Assembly (NCBI RefSeq): GCF_964355755.1 | Contig: NC_092680.1 | Coordinates: 13,247,001 to 13,311,000, forward strand | Length of the DNA stretch: 64,000 nt | From: Antedon mediterranea | Taxonomy: Eukaryota > Echinodermata > Crinoidea > Comatulida > Antedonidae | Reading direction: 5' to 3' | In this document: in pieces, positions 29,978 to 41,600 of the stretch | Layout: every line of letters starts with the position of its first letter | Numbering within the stretch: position 1 is the first letter of the stretch | Made by a program: the position numbers and the translations under genes | Notes under the pieces: model-generated | Databases searched by the model: none | The model's input: only the letters and a program-made list of their open reading frames with translations | What the model was told of the DNA's origin: nothing

Positions 29978-31553
29978 CAGTGGTGGCGCCAGCGGGGGGG
30001 CTACGGGGGCTCTAGCCCCCTCGTCGGGGAGCCTAGCCCCCCCGTCGGGGAACACGGGTACTTTTTGTCGGGGAATATAACATACAGTAAAAAACGTTCG
30101 CGTTCACTTCATATAGCTTCAGCGCCTAGAAAACCACGACGTTCCATTGACCGTGAGAGTACGTCAGAGGGCTATTATGCACTTTTATGCATTCATTATT
30201 GCCAGAGATCTAACTACTAAACAATAGCTAGTACGCACTTGTTTGGCGGTATCCCTTTGTACGAATCGTTCACCGTTGGGTCGAGACGCGTGATATCATG
30301 TTCCATCCAGGGACCAAAATGTGTAATGTAGTTATTTTCCAGGCGAAGTTTACCGACGGTTCGGGTACTTTTTGTCGGGGAATATAATTCGTTCGCGTTC
30401 ACTTCGTAGCTTCAGCGCCTAGAAAACCTCGACGTTTCATTGACCGTGAGAGTACGTCAGAGTGATATTAATATTATGCACTTTATATGCATTCATTATT
30501 GCCAGCGATCTAACTTACTACTAAACAATAGCTATAGGTACGCACTTGTCTGGCGGTATTCCTTTGTACGAATCGTTCAACGTTGGGTCGTGATATCATG
30601 TTCCATCCAGGGACCAAAATGTGTACTGTAGTTATTTTCCAGGCGAAGTTTACCGACGGTTACGTCGTGTACTGTGTCGACGTACGCTAAACTACAGCAA
30701 AAACGAATTATGTTAATTGTTCGTATGTTCACCAATTTTTTAATTTACAAGTAACCTTCTGTACCGTGGGGCACCTAAAATAAATATTTCATCCATTACT
30801 AAACAAAAAAACATGCCATTTTCGCTTAGCCAACATCTTATTATAGCTAAGTTATTAAATTTTCAATGTCCTGTATGTCATGAATTTCTCACCACTCGGA
30901 AGTCCAGATGGTACGCAGGCATCCCATACACTTGGGAGGAATAAACTTATTTCCCCGACTGAAAAAGGTCTACGCTTGCGTTTTTTAAGCCTCTGGGCCT
31001 GATGTTTCCAAAGTATAAAATGCAATTTTTTGAAGACCTGCAGCTCTAGTTTTAAACATTTTCTTAGCTCAGCCCCAACAATAAAGCTGGTCATATTTCG
31101 AAGTACAAGAAGTGCATTTTCCGGGACCTAACATCTCTATTTTTCAAACATTTCTTAGCTCAGTCACAACCATGATAGGGACTTATATATTTTGTTTCAT
31201 GTTTTGAAGTATAATAAGTCCAATTTCCAGGACCTCCAACTCTATTTTTCTAAATTTTCTTTGAACTTTTATTTTTTAAATTGAAAAATATGGATTGAAA
31301 CAGTCATCGCGCATCGTTTTTTTGCACGCAGTATTTTATTTATGCATTATAAAAAATGGAAAAAATGGCTACCCTAAATCTGATTAAAATGACCTCAAAT
31401 GACGCTAGAACGCGTTGCTTCCGGGGGCTTCGCCCCCTGGACCCCCACCGGGGGCCCTTGGTGGCCCCCCTGGCCCCAGTTTTGTGATGCTCGCATAGCC
31501 CCCTCGTCGGGGAATGTAGCTTCCGCGTCGGGAAGATCCTGGCGCCACCTCTG
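29978..31553. mobile_element. hAT-like element with internal 300-bp tandem duplication, 1,576 bp
   Basis: Inverted tips CAGTGGTGGCGCCAG and CAGAGGTGGCGCCAG; perfect 8-bp target duplication GGAAGTGT at 29970-29977 and 31554-31561. G/C-rich hairpin tracts follow both tips (31420-31475 holds a CCGGGGGCTTCGCCCCCTGG palindrome). Inside, about 30048-30360 and 30361-30665 are tandem copies of one unit, sharing TTCATTGACCGTGAGAGTAC-like and GTTCCATCCAGGGACCAAAA words. No transposase frame. Confidence 0.85.
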
Positions 31554-31864
31554 GGAAGTGTACACAAAATCGAGACATGCAGAGAAGCTTATTCCAGCCT
31601 TCAGTATTAAATTAACAAGAGTCAGGAGAAAAGTAATCAAGTAATGTAATGTAATGTAACGTCAATGTATTGATAAGGGACATAATTTGATAAAAATGTT
31701 GAACATTTTATCTGCTATATTATGATAACTGTAAGTGAAAGCATGGTTTCATGTAATTAAAATGTAAAGAACCGCATTAAAATATAGTTTAGCACTTGTT
31801 AAAACAATACACATTGCTTTTGTGTAAACAAATCACTAACTCCCTTTAAACTAAACCAGAAACT

Positions 31865-32061
31865 CAATCAAATCTGCCAATTGTATGTTTAACTTAGAGA
31901 GGTTTCCCTCTTGCCAGAGGTACATACAGTACAAGTACACATACAATTGGTTCTTTTTTCCCAGTGCATACAATAACTACTCCATAGATTGATTATATTG
32001 CTGAGTACGTTTAACTTACAGAGGTTTCCCTCTTGCCAGAGGTTTTCCTCTTGCCAGAGGT
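31865..32061. repeat. GAGGTTTCCCTCTTGCCAGA repeats
   Basis: Three to four copies of a 20-22-bp motif that is itself partly palindromic (CCTCTTGCCAGAGG). Confidence 0.8.
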
Positions 32062-32074
32062 TTGTATTGGAATT

Positions 32075-32265
32075 TTATGTTTCACTATAGTACAATTCAT
32101 TTCTGGTTTTCCTTTCGTACTCCAAGTTTATGTTTCACTATAGTACAAATGATTTCTGGTTTTCCTTTCGTACTAGAATTTAATTTTTCACTATAGTACA
32201 CTTAATTTCTGGTTTCCTTTTCTTACTAGAATTTAATGTTTCACTATAGTATAATTAAACTCAGA
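32075..32265. repeat. Tandem repeat of about 55 bp, 3.5 copies
   Basis: Unit includes GTTTCACTATAGTACAA and TTTCTGGTTTTCCTTTCGTA; successive copies differ by several substitutions. Confidence 0.9.
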
Positions 32266-33139
32266 GTTCCCTCGTTGTTTTAGAGGTACACGCGCACACA
32301 ATCCGGTGCTATTAATATGCACACTTACTGCAGAAAGGTGTTAGAGAAGCGTGTTGTCACAAAAGGTCTGTAGTCAACTACAGTAGGCCTACATCTTGTT
32401 AATGGTTTCTTAAATTCAATACATGAAGAAGCTTTCAGAACAAGAACATGCTTCTGTTTTCAATTTGTGGAAAGAGTACTGTACATTGAAATAAGTGGAT
32501 TGGTAGTATTTTGGCTGAAATGTAGAAATATTTAATGTTGGTTTGTAATGTACAAATATAGATTGGTATTATCAGACCTATAGAATGTGAGATTTTGGCC
32601 GATAAGAATAATAATTTGGTCTATCAGTGTAGTTTACATATACTTCAATCTTCATTATTATACAGTAGTTGATTTTTATAAAATTGCAGCCTAGGCTTAG
32701 GAAAACTACAAGGATAAGATCATGTGGCATAAGGAATCTTTTATTATGTACTAACAGTGCAAATATTATGCGTATCTATGTATTGCGGAGGCAAGACGAT
32801 CTTGAGAAAGCAACATTAGTGTTGTAAAACTTTCAATAATGAAAGCAGGGAGCTTGTTTATAACATGATAGATTCAGTCGTTTCAACAAACCAGATACAA
32901 TCAGCTAATTGCAAACGGTACCCCACCAAAAACTTTGAAGTAGCATCAACTCAGATCATCAAATGGATCGTTCCATTATTAATCAGAGGGTGGTTATATG
33001 GAATACTACAATTAAATGTTTTCTTACTAATAATTATATTGTAACTTGTAGTAGCGGCCTACGACTTAAATCATAAATAAAATACAGTACACGTTACCAT
33101 TCAAATGAAAGCAAAACGACATTTTTTTTCCATTTAAAA

Positions 33140-33260
33140 AAAACTCGTATAGATTTGAACCCAAGGCTAGCGCTGAAATAGGTCTACTCAAAACAGAGCA
33201 TTACACGTCACGCCATAAAGTAGAACATGACCGAACAGCTAGAAATAGTCTATACGTGCT
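33140..33260 (-). mobile_element. tRNA-derived SINE head, copy A
   Basis: Read on the minus strand: TGGCGTGACGTGTAATGC (A-box-like) and GGGTTCAAATC (B-box-like), the two internal pol III promoter blocks. Paired with copy B at 33535-33660. Confidence 0.6.
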
Positions 33261-33534
33261 TCATTATAAAATTAAAGAAAAGAAGTTGAAAAGAAGCCCA
33301 CCTAAGAGTACTATAAAATGAAAGAGCACGTGAGCTTCTTTTCGAGGTTTTGTGGTACTATTTAATGGAAAATGAATGTCATACAACTTTGTTTTTCTGA
33401 TTTTTTAAAAAAAGGTCCACTTGTTCAGGACTAGGCCTGACATTTTACACCCTCTAAATATATCTCTCTTTAAAAATAAAAGAAAAACAAATATTTATTT
33501 TTCATAAACAAATTTTAAAAAATTAAAAAACATA

Positions 33535-33660
33535 TCCGTAGAGGTTCGAACCGGCCCAATCTAGAGCTGAGAGCACTCAAAACTGAGCATTAACCGTTAC
33601 GCCACAAAGTAGTACATGACTGAACAGCTGATAATAGTCTATTTATACGTGTATTACGTA
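33535..33660 (-). mobile_element. tRNA-derived SINE head, copy B
   Basis: Minus strand: TGGCGTAACGGTTAATGCTC (A box) and CCGGTTCGAACCTC (B box) about 50 nt apart. About 75% identical by eye to copy A over about 120 bp. Confidence 0.65.
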
Positions 33661-33705
33661 ATTCATCATTACGTCATAAATATTCAATTAACCTTGTTAA
33701 AACCA

Positions 33706-33975
33706 AAATGATCAGTTAGCTCAGTCGCCTGAGCTTCGTGTTGACAACACGTATGTCGTGGGTTCGATTCCCACGCTGGTCAGTGGAATAGAGTTAAGGC
33801 TATGCGAGCCACTGTGTTTGGGGTTCACAGATCATACGTCCCCCTTTCCACCACACATCATGAGGCGACAACATCAATGCATCTTGTGATGTGCTGGAAA
33901 CGACCCCAAAATGCTGTGGCAGGGCCTTAGTGCTGAGGCAGGGAGAGCACGTGTAACATTTTTTTTTTGTGTGTG
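33706..33975 (+). mobile_element. SINE with intact tRNA-like cloverleaf
   Basis: 33708-33781 folds as a tRNA: 7-bp acceptor stem with two G-U pairs, D stem GCTC/GAGC, anticodon loop TTGACAA (anticodon GAC), perfect T arm GTGGG/CCCAC around TTCGATT. It is followed by a 180-bp body (CACATCATGAGGCG..TGCTGGAAACGACCCC) shared with 34987-35285 and by a T-rich end. The shared body shows it is a SINE rather than a tRNA gene. Confidence 0.75.
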
Positions 33976-34613
33976 TTTTTTTTTTGCTGCATTATGATCT
34001 CTTAAATTTTATGTTTAGCGCCCTCAATTTTAATTAATTTTTTTACGCGTTTTATTTAGAAGAGAAATCTCGCCGTAGTTTGGTATGCCTTGCGTTGTTA
34101 TGCAAATGAGTTTGTTCAGGTGCAGTGGGGAAGACGGTATTGGTGATCACGGCCATTTGGTTTTTTCGTACGAGAGTTTTTCAATTTAATTATGATTTTA
34201 TTTTACCTATACTTTGATTTGTTTTTCTAAAATTTGAGGTTAATTTGTGGCTTTTTCGATGTAAATGTGTTATAAAGTAACAAGAAATATTTCTTACCAA
34301 AAACGCCGCTCGTCTTAAATATTAATTATTGTATTTTTCTTTCTTTATTAAATGATGCTTTTTTTTATTGGTATTCTAATTAATGATTTATTAATTATTA
34401 TTTTTAACAATCAGTAGTACCGTAAACATTTTGTGTAACGTAAAATATAGTCTAAAATGTTCTATTCAATCATAAAGTATTAAATAAATATAACAGTTGT
34501 TGAGGATGTGTAATTATGATTGGATTCAGTTTTCCTTCTCTGGGTTATTTCAATCAATCTATGAATTAAATTCGCAATCTACGCCATATTGTACTCGACT
34601 GGTTAACAACGCA

Positions 34614-34872
34614 CAAGAGAGTGAGTGAGTGGCCGAGCGGTTATAAGACAGTGGAACCGTAATTACGTAGCCAAAACATCGGCAGGGATTTGAGGCTCAC
34701 TCACTCCATGGTTCTGGTGGTAGAACGAGTCTTCTCGGATAAGGACTATAAACCGTAGGTCCAGTGTACACATCTAGCTCGTGTGCACTTTAAAGAAGTC
34801 TCCTCTGGGAGACCAGTCTTAGACTGAAGAGGTTACCCAGTATAAATATAAATTTCAATTCAATTCAATTCT
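34614..34872 (+). mobile_element. tRNA(Ser/Leu)-type SINE
   Basis: Head GTGGCCGAGCGGTTATAAG is the A box of class II tRNAs; the body includes CTCTGGGAGACCAGTCTTAG and GGTTACCCAGTATAAATATA, and the tail is (CAATT)n. A different family from its neighbours. Confidence 0.75.
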
Positions 34873-34986
34873 ACTCTTATACGAGCTTCATTACATCATT
34901 TCTAATCGTTAGTCGTTACGTCATAAATATGTATATTCATGAAGGTCATTTGTTTTGGGGTACAAATCTAATTACAACCTATGTAA

Positions 34987-35285
34987 ACAAGATGATCGGT
35001 TAGCTCCCCGGTTAGCTCAGTTGATTTCATGTGTCCGAATCCCATGCCGATCAAAATGTAAAATTGAAGCAATTGATGGATACAGTTAAAGCTATACGAG
35101 CTACTGTGTTGTTTGTGGTTAACAGTTAATACGTCCCCCGTTCACACATCATGAGGCGGTACCATCAAGGTATCAGATGTCGTGGAACCAACCCCAATGC
35201 TGTGAGAGAGCCTTAAGCTCCAGTCCCACGATCGGGTTTTTTCTTCCGTCTTCCAAAGGGACACTGTATTGATTGATGGAAAGTG
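34987..35285 (+). mobile_element. SINE, second copy of the 33706 family
   Basis: Degenerate tRNA head (GGTTAGCTCAGTTGATTTC, CCGAATCCCATGCCGATCA), same body as 33706 (CACATCATGAGGCG) and an extra 3' part CCAGTCCCACGATCGGG. A piece of this 3' part recurs inverted at 37690-37765. Confidence 0.7.
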
Positions 35286-35346
35286 CCTGTTTCCAGTCAC
35301 CTTTAGGGTCAAATCTATTATTTTAACTGCTCCCTTGTGTATAAAA

Positions 35347-35965
35347 TTATTATTATTATTACTTGTATAGCGCACATTTATACAACATTTAATTATAATC
35401 AGCGGCGCTTCACATCAATTAGTATCGTAACATTGTTTGAAATATAGTGCTTTTAAATGTTTTTTAAACTGATTATAGTCGTCTAAGTGTTTAATGTGAC
35501 TTGGTAATCTGTTCCAAATTTTGGGTCCTGCTACGGCGAACGAACGGTCAGCAAATGTCTTTCGTTTAGTTCGTGGGATTGTCAGGTTATAATTGCTGGT
35601 GCTTGAACGAGTACTGCGAGAAACATTCCGCACAGTAAGAATATCTCTCAGGTAACTTGGAGCGGAACCTTTAAGCGAACGCCATACAAGACACGCTATT
35701 TTGAATTGACATCTATGAGACATCGGAAGCCAGTGCAAGGATCGCATGGCGTTAGTTGCACTGTCATACCGACCTTTCCTGACAATTATTTTCGCAGCTT
35801 GGTGCAGTAACCTCTTCATTGGAGCAAGGGTATTAGCAGGTAGACCATAATACAATGCATTGGCGTAATCAATATGTGACAGCACGAGCGATTGAACTAG
35901 TTGTTGGCAAAGGTCCTTGGAGAGAAATTTGCGGATTTGACGAATATAGTATAAAAGAGAGAAAA
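35347..35965 (-). pseudogene. LINE reverse transcriptase C-terminal part and 3' end
   Basis: Minus strand: frame reading IRQIRKFLSK..QQLVQSLV then LSHIDYANALYYGLP, LHWLPMSHRCQFKIACLVW, APSYL, and AVAGPKIWNRLPSHIK, FKKHLKALYF before the stop at 35415. These are the conserved C-terminal RT blocks of CR1/L2-type LINEs. The 3' end after the stop holds GCGCTATACAAG and a (TAA)n tail at 35347-35361. 5'-truncated near 35965. Confidence 0.88.
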
Positions 35966-36535
35966 TAGTGACTTATACGTTTTAGTGCATGTCCTATTAT
36001 TAACGAAACTGACACCAGTTTTTTACACCAATAGCCAATCAGATGGGCAGGAATTTGGCTTGGTAGGGATCAACATCTGAATATTGTAGCAGAGAGATAT
36101 AATATAGTTCACTATATATCTTTTGATTATAGATACCTGAAATAACTTTAGTTAGGAGTTGAATGGAATACAAAGATTATAAAGTGTTATTAAAAGTCAT
36201 AATATATTATATATTTATATATAATTATAGATAAAATTATTATATTTTTCTATTTCTTCTACTTCCAGTTCCTTTATTAAATCATGGTATGCTCCATGGG
36301 ATTTTCGCCCCTGTATCCATGGTTTCACCCACACACTGCGATTCTTTTGCAATCGTTTTTTTCTTCTGCTTGCGTTTATTTAGTTCTCTTACCATATACA
36401 AAATGATCAAAACTTTCGAAAGTAACACTAAATCCATTTCGATTTGTATTAAGAATATACAATATCACAATTGAATTCTAAATGATAAATAGAGTAGCAA
36501 AGCAGAGAGCAGAGAAGAAAGCAGCGAACCCCCCT

Positions 36536-37551
36536 TAACCGACTGCGAACCCCCATCCCCGACATGCCCAATACCTCACCCTCATCTCCGAAAATCGTCC
36601 AAATACGTGCCGCCCCACAGTACAAAAAGTTGTTCGTAAATTAAAAAATTCGTAAACTCGTTCGGAATAACTCATACAGTACCTTCTTCCCTGTATGAGC
36701 GTACTTCGAGCGATATAGTCTGTAAAGAGTTGCAAATGAATTGCCGATTTTAACCTGAAAAATAAATGTTTGGTCCCTGCATGTAACATGATATTGACGC
36801 GTCTCACAGCGAGCTGGGGGACGAACGATTCGTACAAAGGACACCGCCAGACAACTGCGTACCAATTGTTTAGATCACTGGCAGTCAGGCAGCATGCATA
36901 AAGTGTATAGCCTTCCGACATACATCAGTATTTATGTGTGGCTATGAAGTATAATGTATCATAGAGGATTATAGTGAATATTAATATTTTACACTATAAT
37001 ATCTATGGTATCATGTACTGTAGTTCACATTATGGCATCCGATTTTTTTTTTTCTAGACCACCAGCCGATACGTACTCAAATGTATCAATATCACCTATT
37101 TACATTGGCATATTTAATTTCCTCAACAAATTGCTGTAAATAAATATTATAGATAGAGCTATAATAAGAATTGCATTTGCCTTCACCCAGTGTGCTTTTT
37201 TCGGGGCTTCTCCTAGACGTACGTTCGCATTGAACTTGAACGCAAAACAAAATATCGAGTAAATGATCAAACAATCGGCGGTTCCGCACAGAGCACGCGC
37301 ATCTAACATACGGCAACAAATGTTATCGTTTAAATAGTCCACGAGTCCAAGTACGATCGTTTTGCTCATTGGTAGCATGCTGCATGAGAATGTCTTTTCC
37401 GGCCATCTAGGGGTGTCATTTAACAAAATTTGCTTCGCCTCAGGCCCCACCCCAGGGGGGGGGGGGGGGGGGTATGGGGGCGGGGGTGACCCAAATACTT
37501 AGTGTGCAACCCCCCCCCCCCCCCCCTTGACAGATCCTGGCTACGGCCCTG
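36536..37551 (-). mobile_element. DNA-element fragment related to the 29978 element
   Basis: The right border reads, inverted, CAGGGCCGTAGCCAGGATCT, typical of hAT-like tips. Minus-strand sequence at about 36700-36910 matches the 300-bp internal unit of 29978-31553 (TCTGGCGGTGTCCTTTGTAC, ACGAATCGTTC, TGCAGGGACCAAA). The other end was not found, so it is truncated or its tip has decayed. Confidence 0.6.
37455..37526. repeat. G18 and C17 homopolymers 37 bp apart
   Basis: G18 at 37455-37472 and C17 at 37510-37526, inside the right end of the DNA-element fragment. They can pair as a hairpin stem. Confidence 0.95.
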
Positions 37552-37689
37552 GACAAGGTCAATCCTTGAATACCTACAATATACAAAGATTGTCCCAAAT
37601 TGCAAGCTTATGACATTCTATTCAAAAAGTAGGTCATTAGTGGTGACCAAGTGAAGAAATGACTGTGGGATTGCAAAACTCTTCTCCTG

Positions 37690-37765
37690 ACGTCCTATCA
37701 ATCAATACAAGTCCCTTTAGAAGACGGAAGAAAAAACCCGATCGTGGGACTGGAGCTTTACAGTG
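37690..37765 (-). mobile_element. Inverted SINE fragment
   Basis: Reverse complement matches 35205-35280 (GAAGACGGAAGAAAAAACCC, GATCGTGGGACTGGAGCTT). 37803-37835 also matches 33995-34030 (TTTATGTTTAGCGCC). Confidence 0.75.
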
Positions 37766-37908
37766 CTAGAAGCTGGCTTATGCCACCTTTATTCGATATC
37801 GTAAATTTTATGTTTAGCGCCTTCAATTTTAAGAAGAACACCCATGTTACGTCAGAAAATTATGAATGAACACATAGAACATTTGTAACGGATTAGTCCA
37901 TAGAGGAA

Positions 37909-37953
37909 AACCTCCATGATTAAATCATGGAGTAAAGAATTCTTTACTCCATG
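37909..37953. repeat. Overlapping perfect palindromes
   Basis: 37926-37953 is a perfect 28-bp palindrome centred on GAATTC; 37911-37932 is a second, nearly perfect one sharing an arm. Confidence 0.9.
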
Positions 37954-37981
37954 GTTAGACCGACTTCGATTCGATGAAATT

Positions 37982-38123
37982 ATGAATTGTAAACATATTA
38001 AAATTAGGCTTTTGTGTGTGGCTCTCGTGCTGTTTGTATTTTATAATTTTGTTCTGTTGAAATATCGTAATCGAAAGAATATTGCATGCTTTGGCAACAA
38101 TGTATTAAGAAATCCTCACTCCG
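37982..38123 (+). CDS. Possible first exon of a type II membrane protein (weak)
   Basis: ATG at 37982 encodes a short basic tail (NCKHIKIR), a hydrophobic span LLCVALVLFVFYNFVLL and a basic segment (KYRNRKN), ending at a donor GTAAGC (38124, phase 1). This resembles the N-terminal anchor of Golgi glycosyltransferases. No continuation was found and a spurious AT-rich ORF is equally possible. Confidence 0.2.
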
Positions 38124-38577
38124 GTAAGCATATCTCTATGCGGTAAGTAAGCAAGGCTTACGCCGTGTGGGTGAACATATCCCTCGTATCCCTCATTCAA
38201 TTTACACTAACCTTGTATTGGACGATTCCATTATCTAAATTTGTGTTTTACATAAAAATGTTTTTATTTCTTCTAATTGAAATTGTCATCAAAATCCGCC
38301 CATTTATTTATCTTTTATGATGTCCACTTCTAGACAATATAATGCTCCACTTATAAAATGCCCGACTTTCAAGTATTTTGTTTGAACTTTTATTTACCAC
38401 AACGTGAAAGAACGAAATAATGGTTTTGCCCAAAACAGTGACCACCGTGTCGCGGTAGTTCAAAGGCTTCCTTCAATCTTAAGTGTGGTGGTGTGTACCA
38501 AGGACCTCGTACTTTTGCAGGGATTGGGGTTTTTATTTTGGAATTTTCTTGTATTTTTTTATGGAAAACTTTTCAAG

Positions 38578-38653
38578 ATGAGAGGGGAACTGACTTTATT
38601 CATTCTTTTTGTGTGCTTCAATTTAATTTCCAGCCAACAAAACGACGATGTTG
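38578..38653 (+). CDS. Candidate first coding exon: signal peptide of an unidentified secreted or membrane protein
   Basis: ATG at 38578 encodes MRGELTLFILFVCFNLISSQ, then QNDDV and a strong donor (GTGAGT at 38654, phase 1). This is a textbook signal peptide: short charged N-region, hydrophobic core FILFVCFNLI, small residues before a likely cut near SS|QQ. The frame is open back to 38404, but the upstream residues are not signal-like and the first ATG of that frame would bury the hydrophobic segment, so I chose 38578. No partner exon could be recognised downstream, which implies a first intron that may leave the window. The protein family is unknown. Confidence 0.45.
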
Positions 38654-41600
38654 GTGAGTAGGCTATATTACGTTTTGTCTTGATATATAATAATTCGATT
38701 TTGACAGTGACAGTTCAGTCATGCTACACTACAGAATATACTGTTTTGTTTATTTGACAAATTACAATGTACCAGCTTGGACCTATTATATAGTTAAATT
38801 GGGTCCATGGATGGTACAAGTGAGAGTGTAGATGTAAACCTCCCAATAGTATTTTCACGTCTCGTAGTAAAATAAAATAAATAGATAAAATATTTAGAAA
38901 TTAGAAGAATAAGCGTTTACATATATTGAGTATATAGGCCCTATTGTTGTCATAAATAGTGTTTACTTTCTTTCACAAACTTGAAAACCAACTCATTTTT
39001 TAATACAATTAGGGAGGCCTATCAATCTCAATTTATTAGGCCTACATCTGCTTTGATATTGAGGTTTGACTCATTAAATGAAAAACATGTTAAAGGATTT
39101 GTGCTGTGCAGAGGGGATTGGGGGAAACCTTGTTCTATCCACCCATGACTGTTTTTGACACCCATTTTCTAGATTTAACTACACCCCTGAACGTTAATAT
39201 GTACTGTTCTTTAATGAATAATAGAGATTCACTAACCAATATAACTAGAACTACTGTATATCATACTAATAACTACAAACAACAAATGCTCAATATAATA
39301 CCACCACATGGTATAGGGTTTTAGTAATCTGGAATATTTACTTAGAAACTGTACACTTGGACCATTGTTGTATTACTGGATTTAATTTACTAACATCAAC
39401 TTTAAATCTATTAGTGTTTGATTAAAAGTTTAAGCAGAAACCAATTATTGATGACTATTAAGTTAGCATGGATTAGCATCAGTTACGCTCAGTAGCTATG
39501 AAAACATAACGAAGAGATAATTGTAAGTTGATGTACTTAACTTTTAAGCATGATCATATTATACACCTATGACCATGCTGTGTACTTTTTAACCTTATGT
39601 TTATTTTAAAGATAGTGTCCGCCTGAAAAATAATTGTTACATTTTTGTTGTTGAATATGCCATTTTAATTTCACATAATAGTTATCCACTTTGACCAAAA
39701 ATTGGATCCAAACAAAATTTATTTACCTGAAAAAACTGTAATTTAAAGCAAAAAAATTGTCAAATTGGCTGCCAGCCAATGGATTTTTGGTTGAATTTAA
39801 CCATTTATTATGTTATTTTATAAGTGAAAACATTATGTGTTTAAAAGTGTAAAACTTCAAAATAACCTATTCAAAGTCTGATTTAATTAATCTTCATTTT
39901 TCATGTTTTTGAGGGGACAATACATCTTTAAGAAAATAATAATTAATAAAATCAATCCTTTTAAATATAATACATTTATAGGAAAGTGGTAACTATGGGT
40001 TATATTTTGATAAATATTTACATTCTATTTGTGTATTAATAAATGACTTTTGTTCCAATTTTAAAGTGGTATCATCACCTGCTAAACATCCTTGGATGTG
40101 ACCTATATACAGAATACTACAATGCTCATCTCCATTTTGTAAAATAGTACATCAGCATACAAAGTGACTATCAGGGATTACAGTACTATACAAAAAAAAC
40201 CACAGAATTCATATAATTATTGTTGGCATTGTTTCATTTGCAAAGTTCCTGGATTAGCCTTGCTGCAATAAGATTGTCTGTATAATGTTTAATTTGAACA
40301 TACAGTATTTAGTTTAGATGGTTTAAACTGTTTTAGATATTTCAGATAAGATCAAGTCATTTTTCCTTAGATGGTTTAAACTGTTTTAGATATTTCAGAT
40401 AAGATCAAGTTATTTTTCCCCTGTGCGATTTCTTTTCATTTTTTTAAAAAGAGAACTGAATAAAATCAATTTATTTCTTTTTTACTTTTAAGGTAACAAA
40501 ATAAATATTTAAGTATTAATAATAAAGAGGCAAAAACTCTAATTAAAATTTAACACAACTTCAAAGTCTCCCTCCAAAAAAACTTGTGACGGGTAGCCAG
40601 TTAAGAAAAATAAAAGTGTAGTCATATTGATGTTTATTTTAACATGTTGATACAAAACATTAAATTTTTTTAAATGTGTTTTTAATTGTTGTTCTTGCTC
40701 TATGTTCTAGTCAAATTGTAGAAAAAATGCACATATATCCTCAATATAATTATTGTAATACACTGTATAACAAAAAATGTTCTCATTCTTGTTAGTATTG
40801 TAGTCTATTTTCTTCTTCAAAAATAGTATTTAAAAACCATGTGTTAAAAGTTCATACATCTGTGAAAGAATTGTGAACAAATACTGTACAATAAATTCAT
40901 TTTTTAATAGCAATTACTGTACTTCACAGGTCTTTACTGTTTAGGTGGGAAGAGATAATAACACGTTTTCTAAATTAAATAGTTGATATGAATCTTGAAT
41001 CTACAACAGGTTTATTCATGTTGACTCAATGGTGTATCTTTCACTGTCAATTTATATTGCACGCCCCATTATGCAGTTGAGTTAGCTTATACTTTAGCTG
41101 TATGCTTCGTTGCCAATCCTCCATCGGATCTCTGCTGTTTTGTAGCAAATCATTTGTCTATAATCACTCAGTCTTTTCAATAATAAATTCTGTTAATAAT
41201 GAATACCTTGTAATGAATATGTTGGATGACAAAAGGACAGACATGTGGAACCATTCGTTATGATCACAGAAATGTCACTCCACAAGTTGTTAAACTTTTC
41301 TACATTGTTGTGTGATATAGTGTGTGATATAGTGTGTGATATAGTGTGTGATATAGTGTGTGATATAGTGTGTGATATAGTGTGTGATATAGTGTGTGAT
41401 ATAGTGTGTGATATAGTGTAAATTGGATTACTATATTAATAATTGTTCCTGGTGTTTGTTGGTGGTATAAACTCTCATAGATAATATGACTTAAATTGGT
41501 AATAAAACAATTGGTATTCTGTACTAAATGCAATTTTTAAGGATTTAGCGTCTAAAAAATAGGGCCAACTATGCAATTTTGAGTCTGATAAATGGGAGGA

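Noticed and set aside
31340-31644. ORFs on both strands near 31.4 kb
   Set aside because: They lie in the G/C-rich end of the hAT-like element and cross its border.
33708-33781. A tRNA-Val (GAC) gene
   Set aside because: It folds well, but GAC is not the usual eukaryotic Val anticodon, and the 180-bp downstream body is shared with 34987-35285, so it is a SINE head.
38404-38577. Upstream in-frame ATG of the signal-peptide exon
   Set aside because: It would place 58 mostly random residues before the signal peptide and bury it; the later ATG fits far better.
41300-41533. LYHT-repeat ORF on the minus strand
   Set aside because: Made by the 12-bp tandem repeat.
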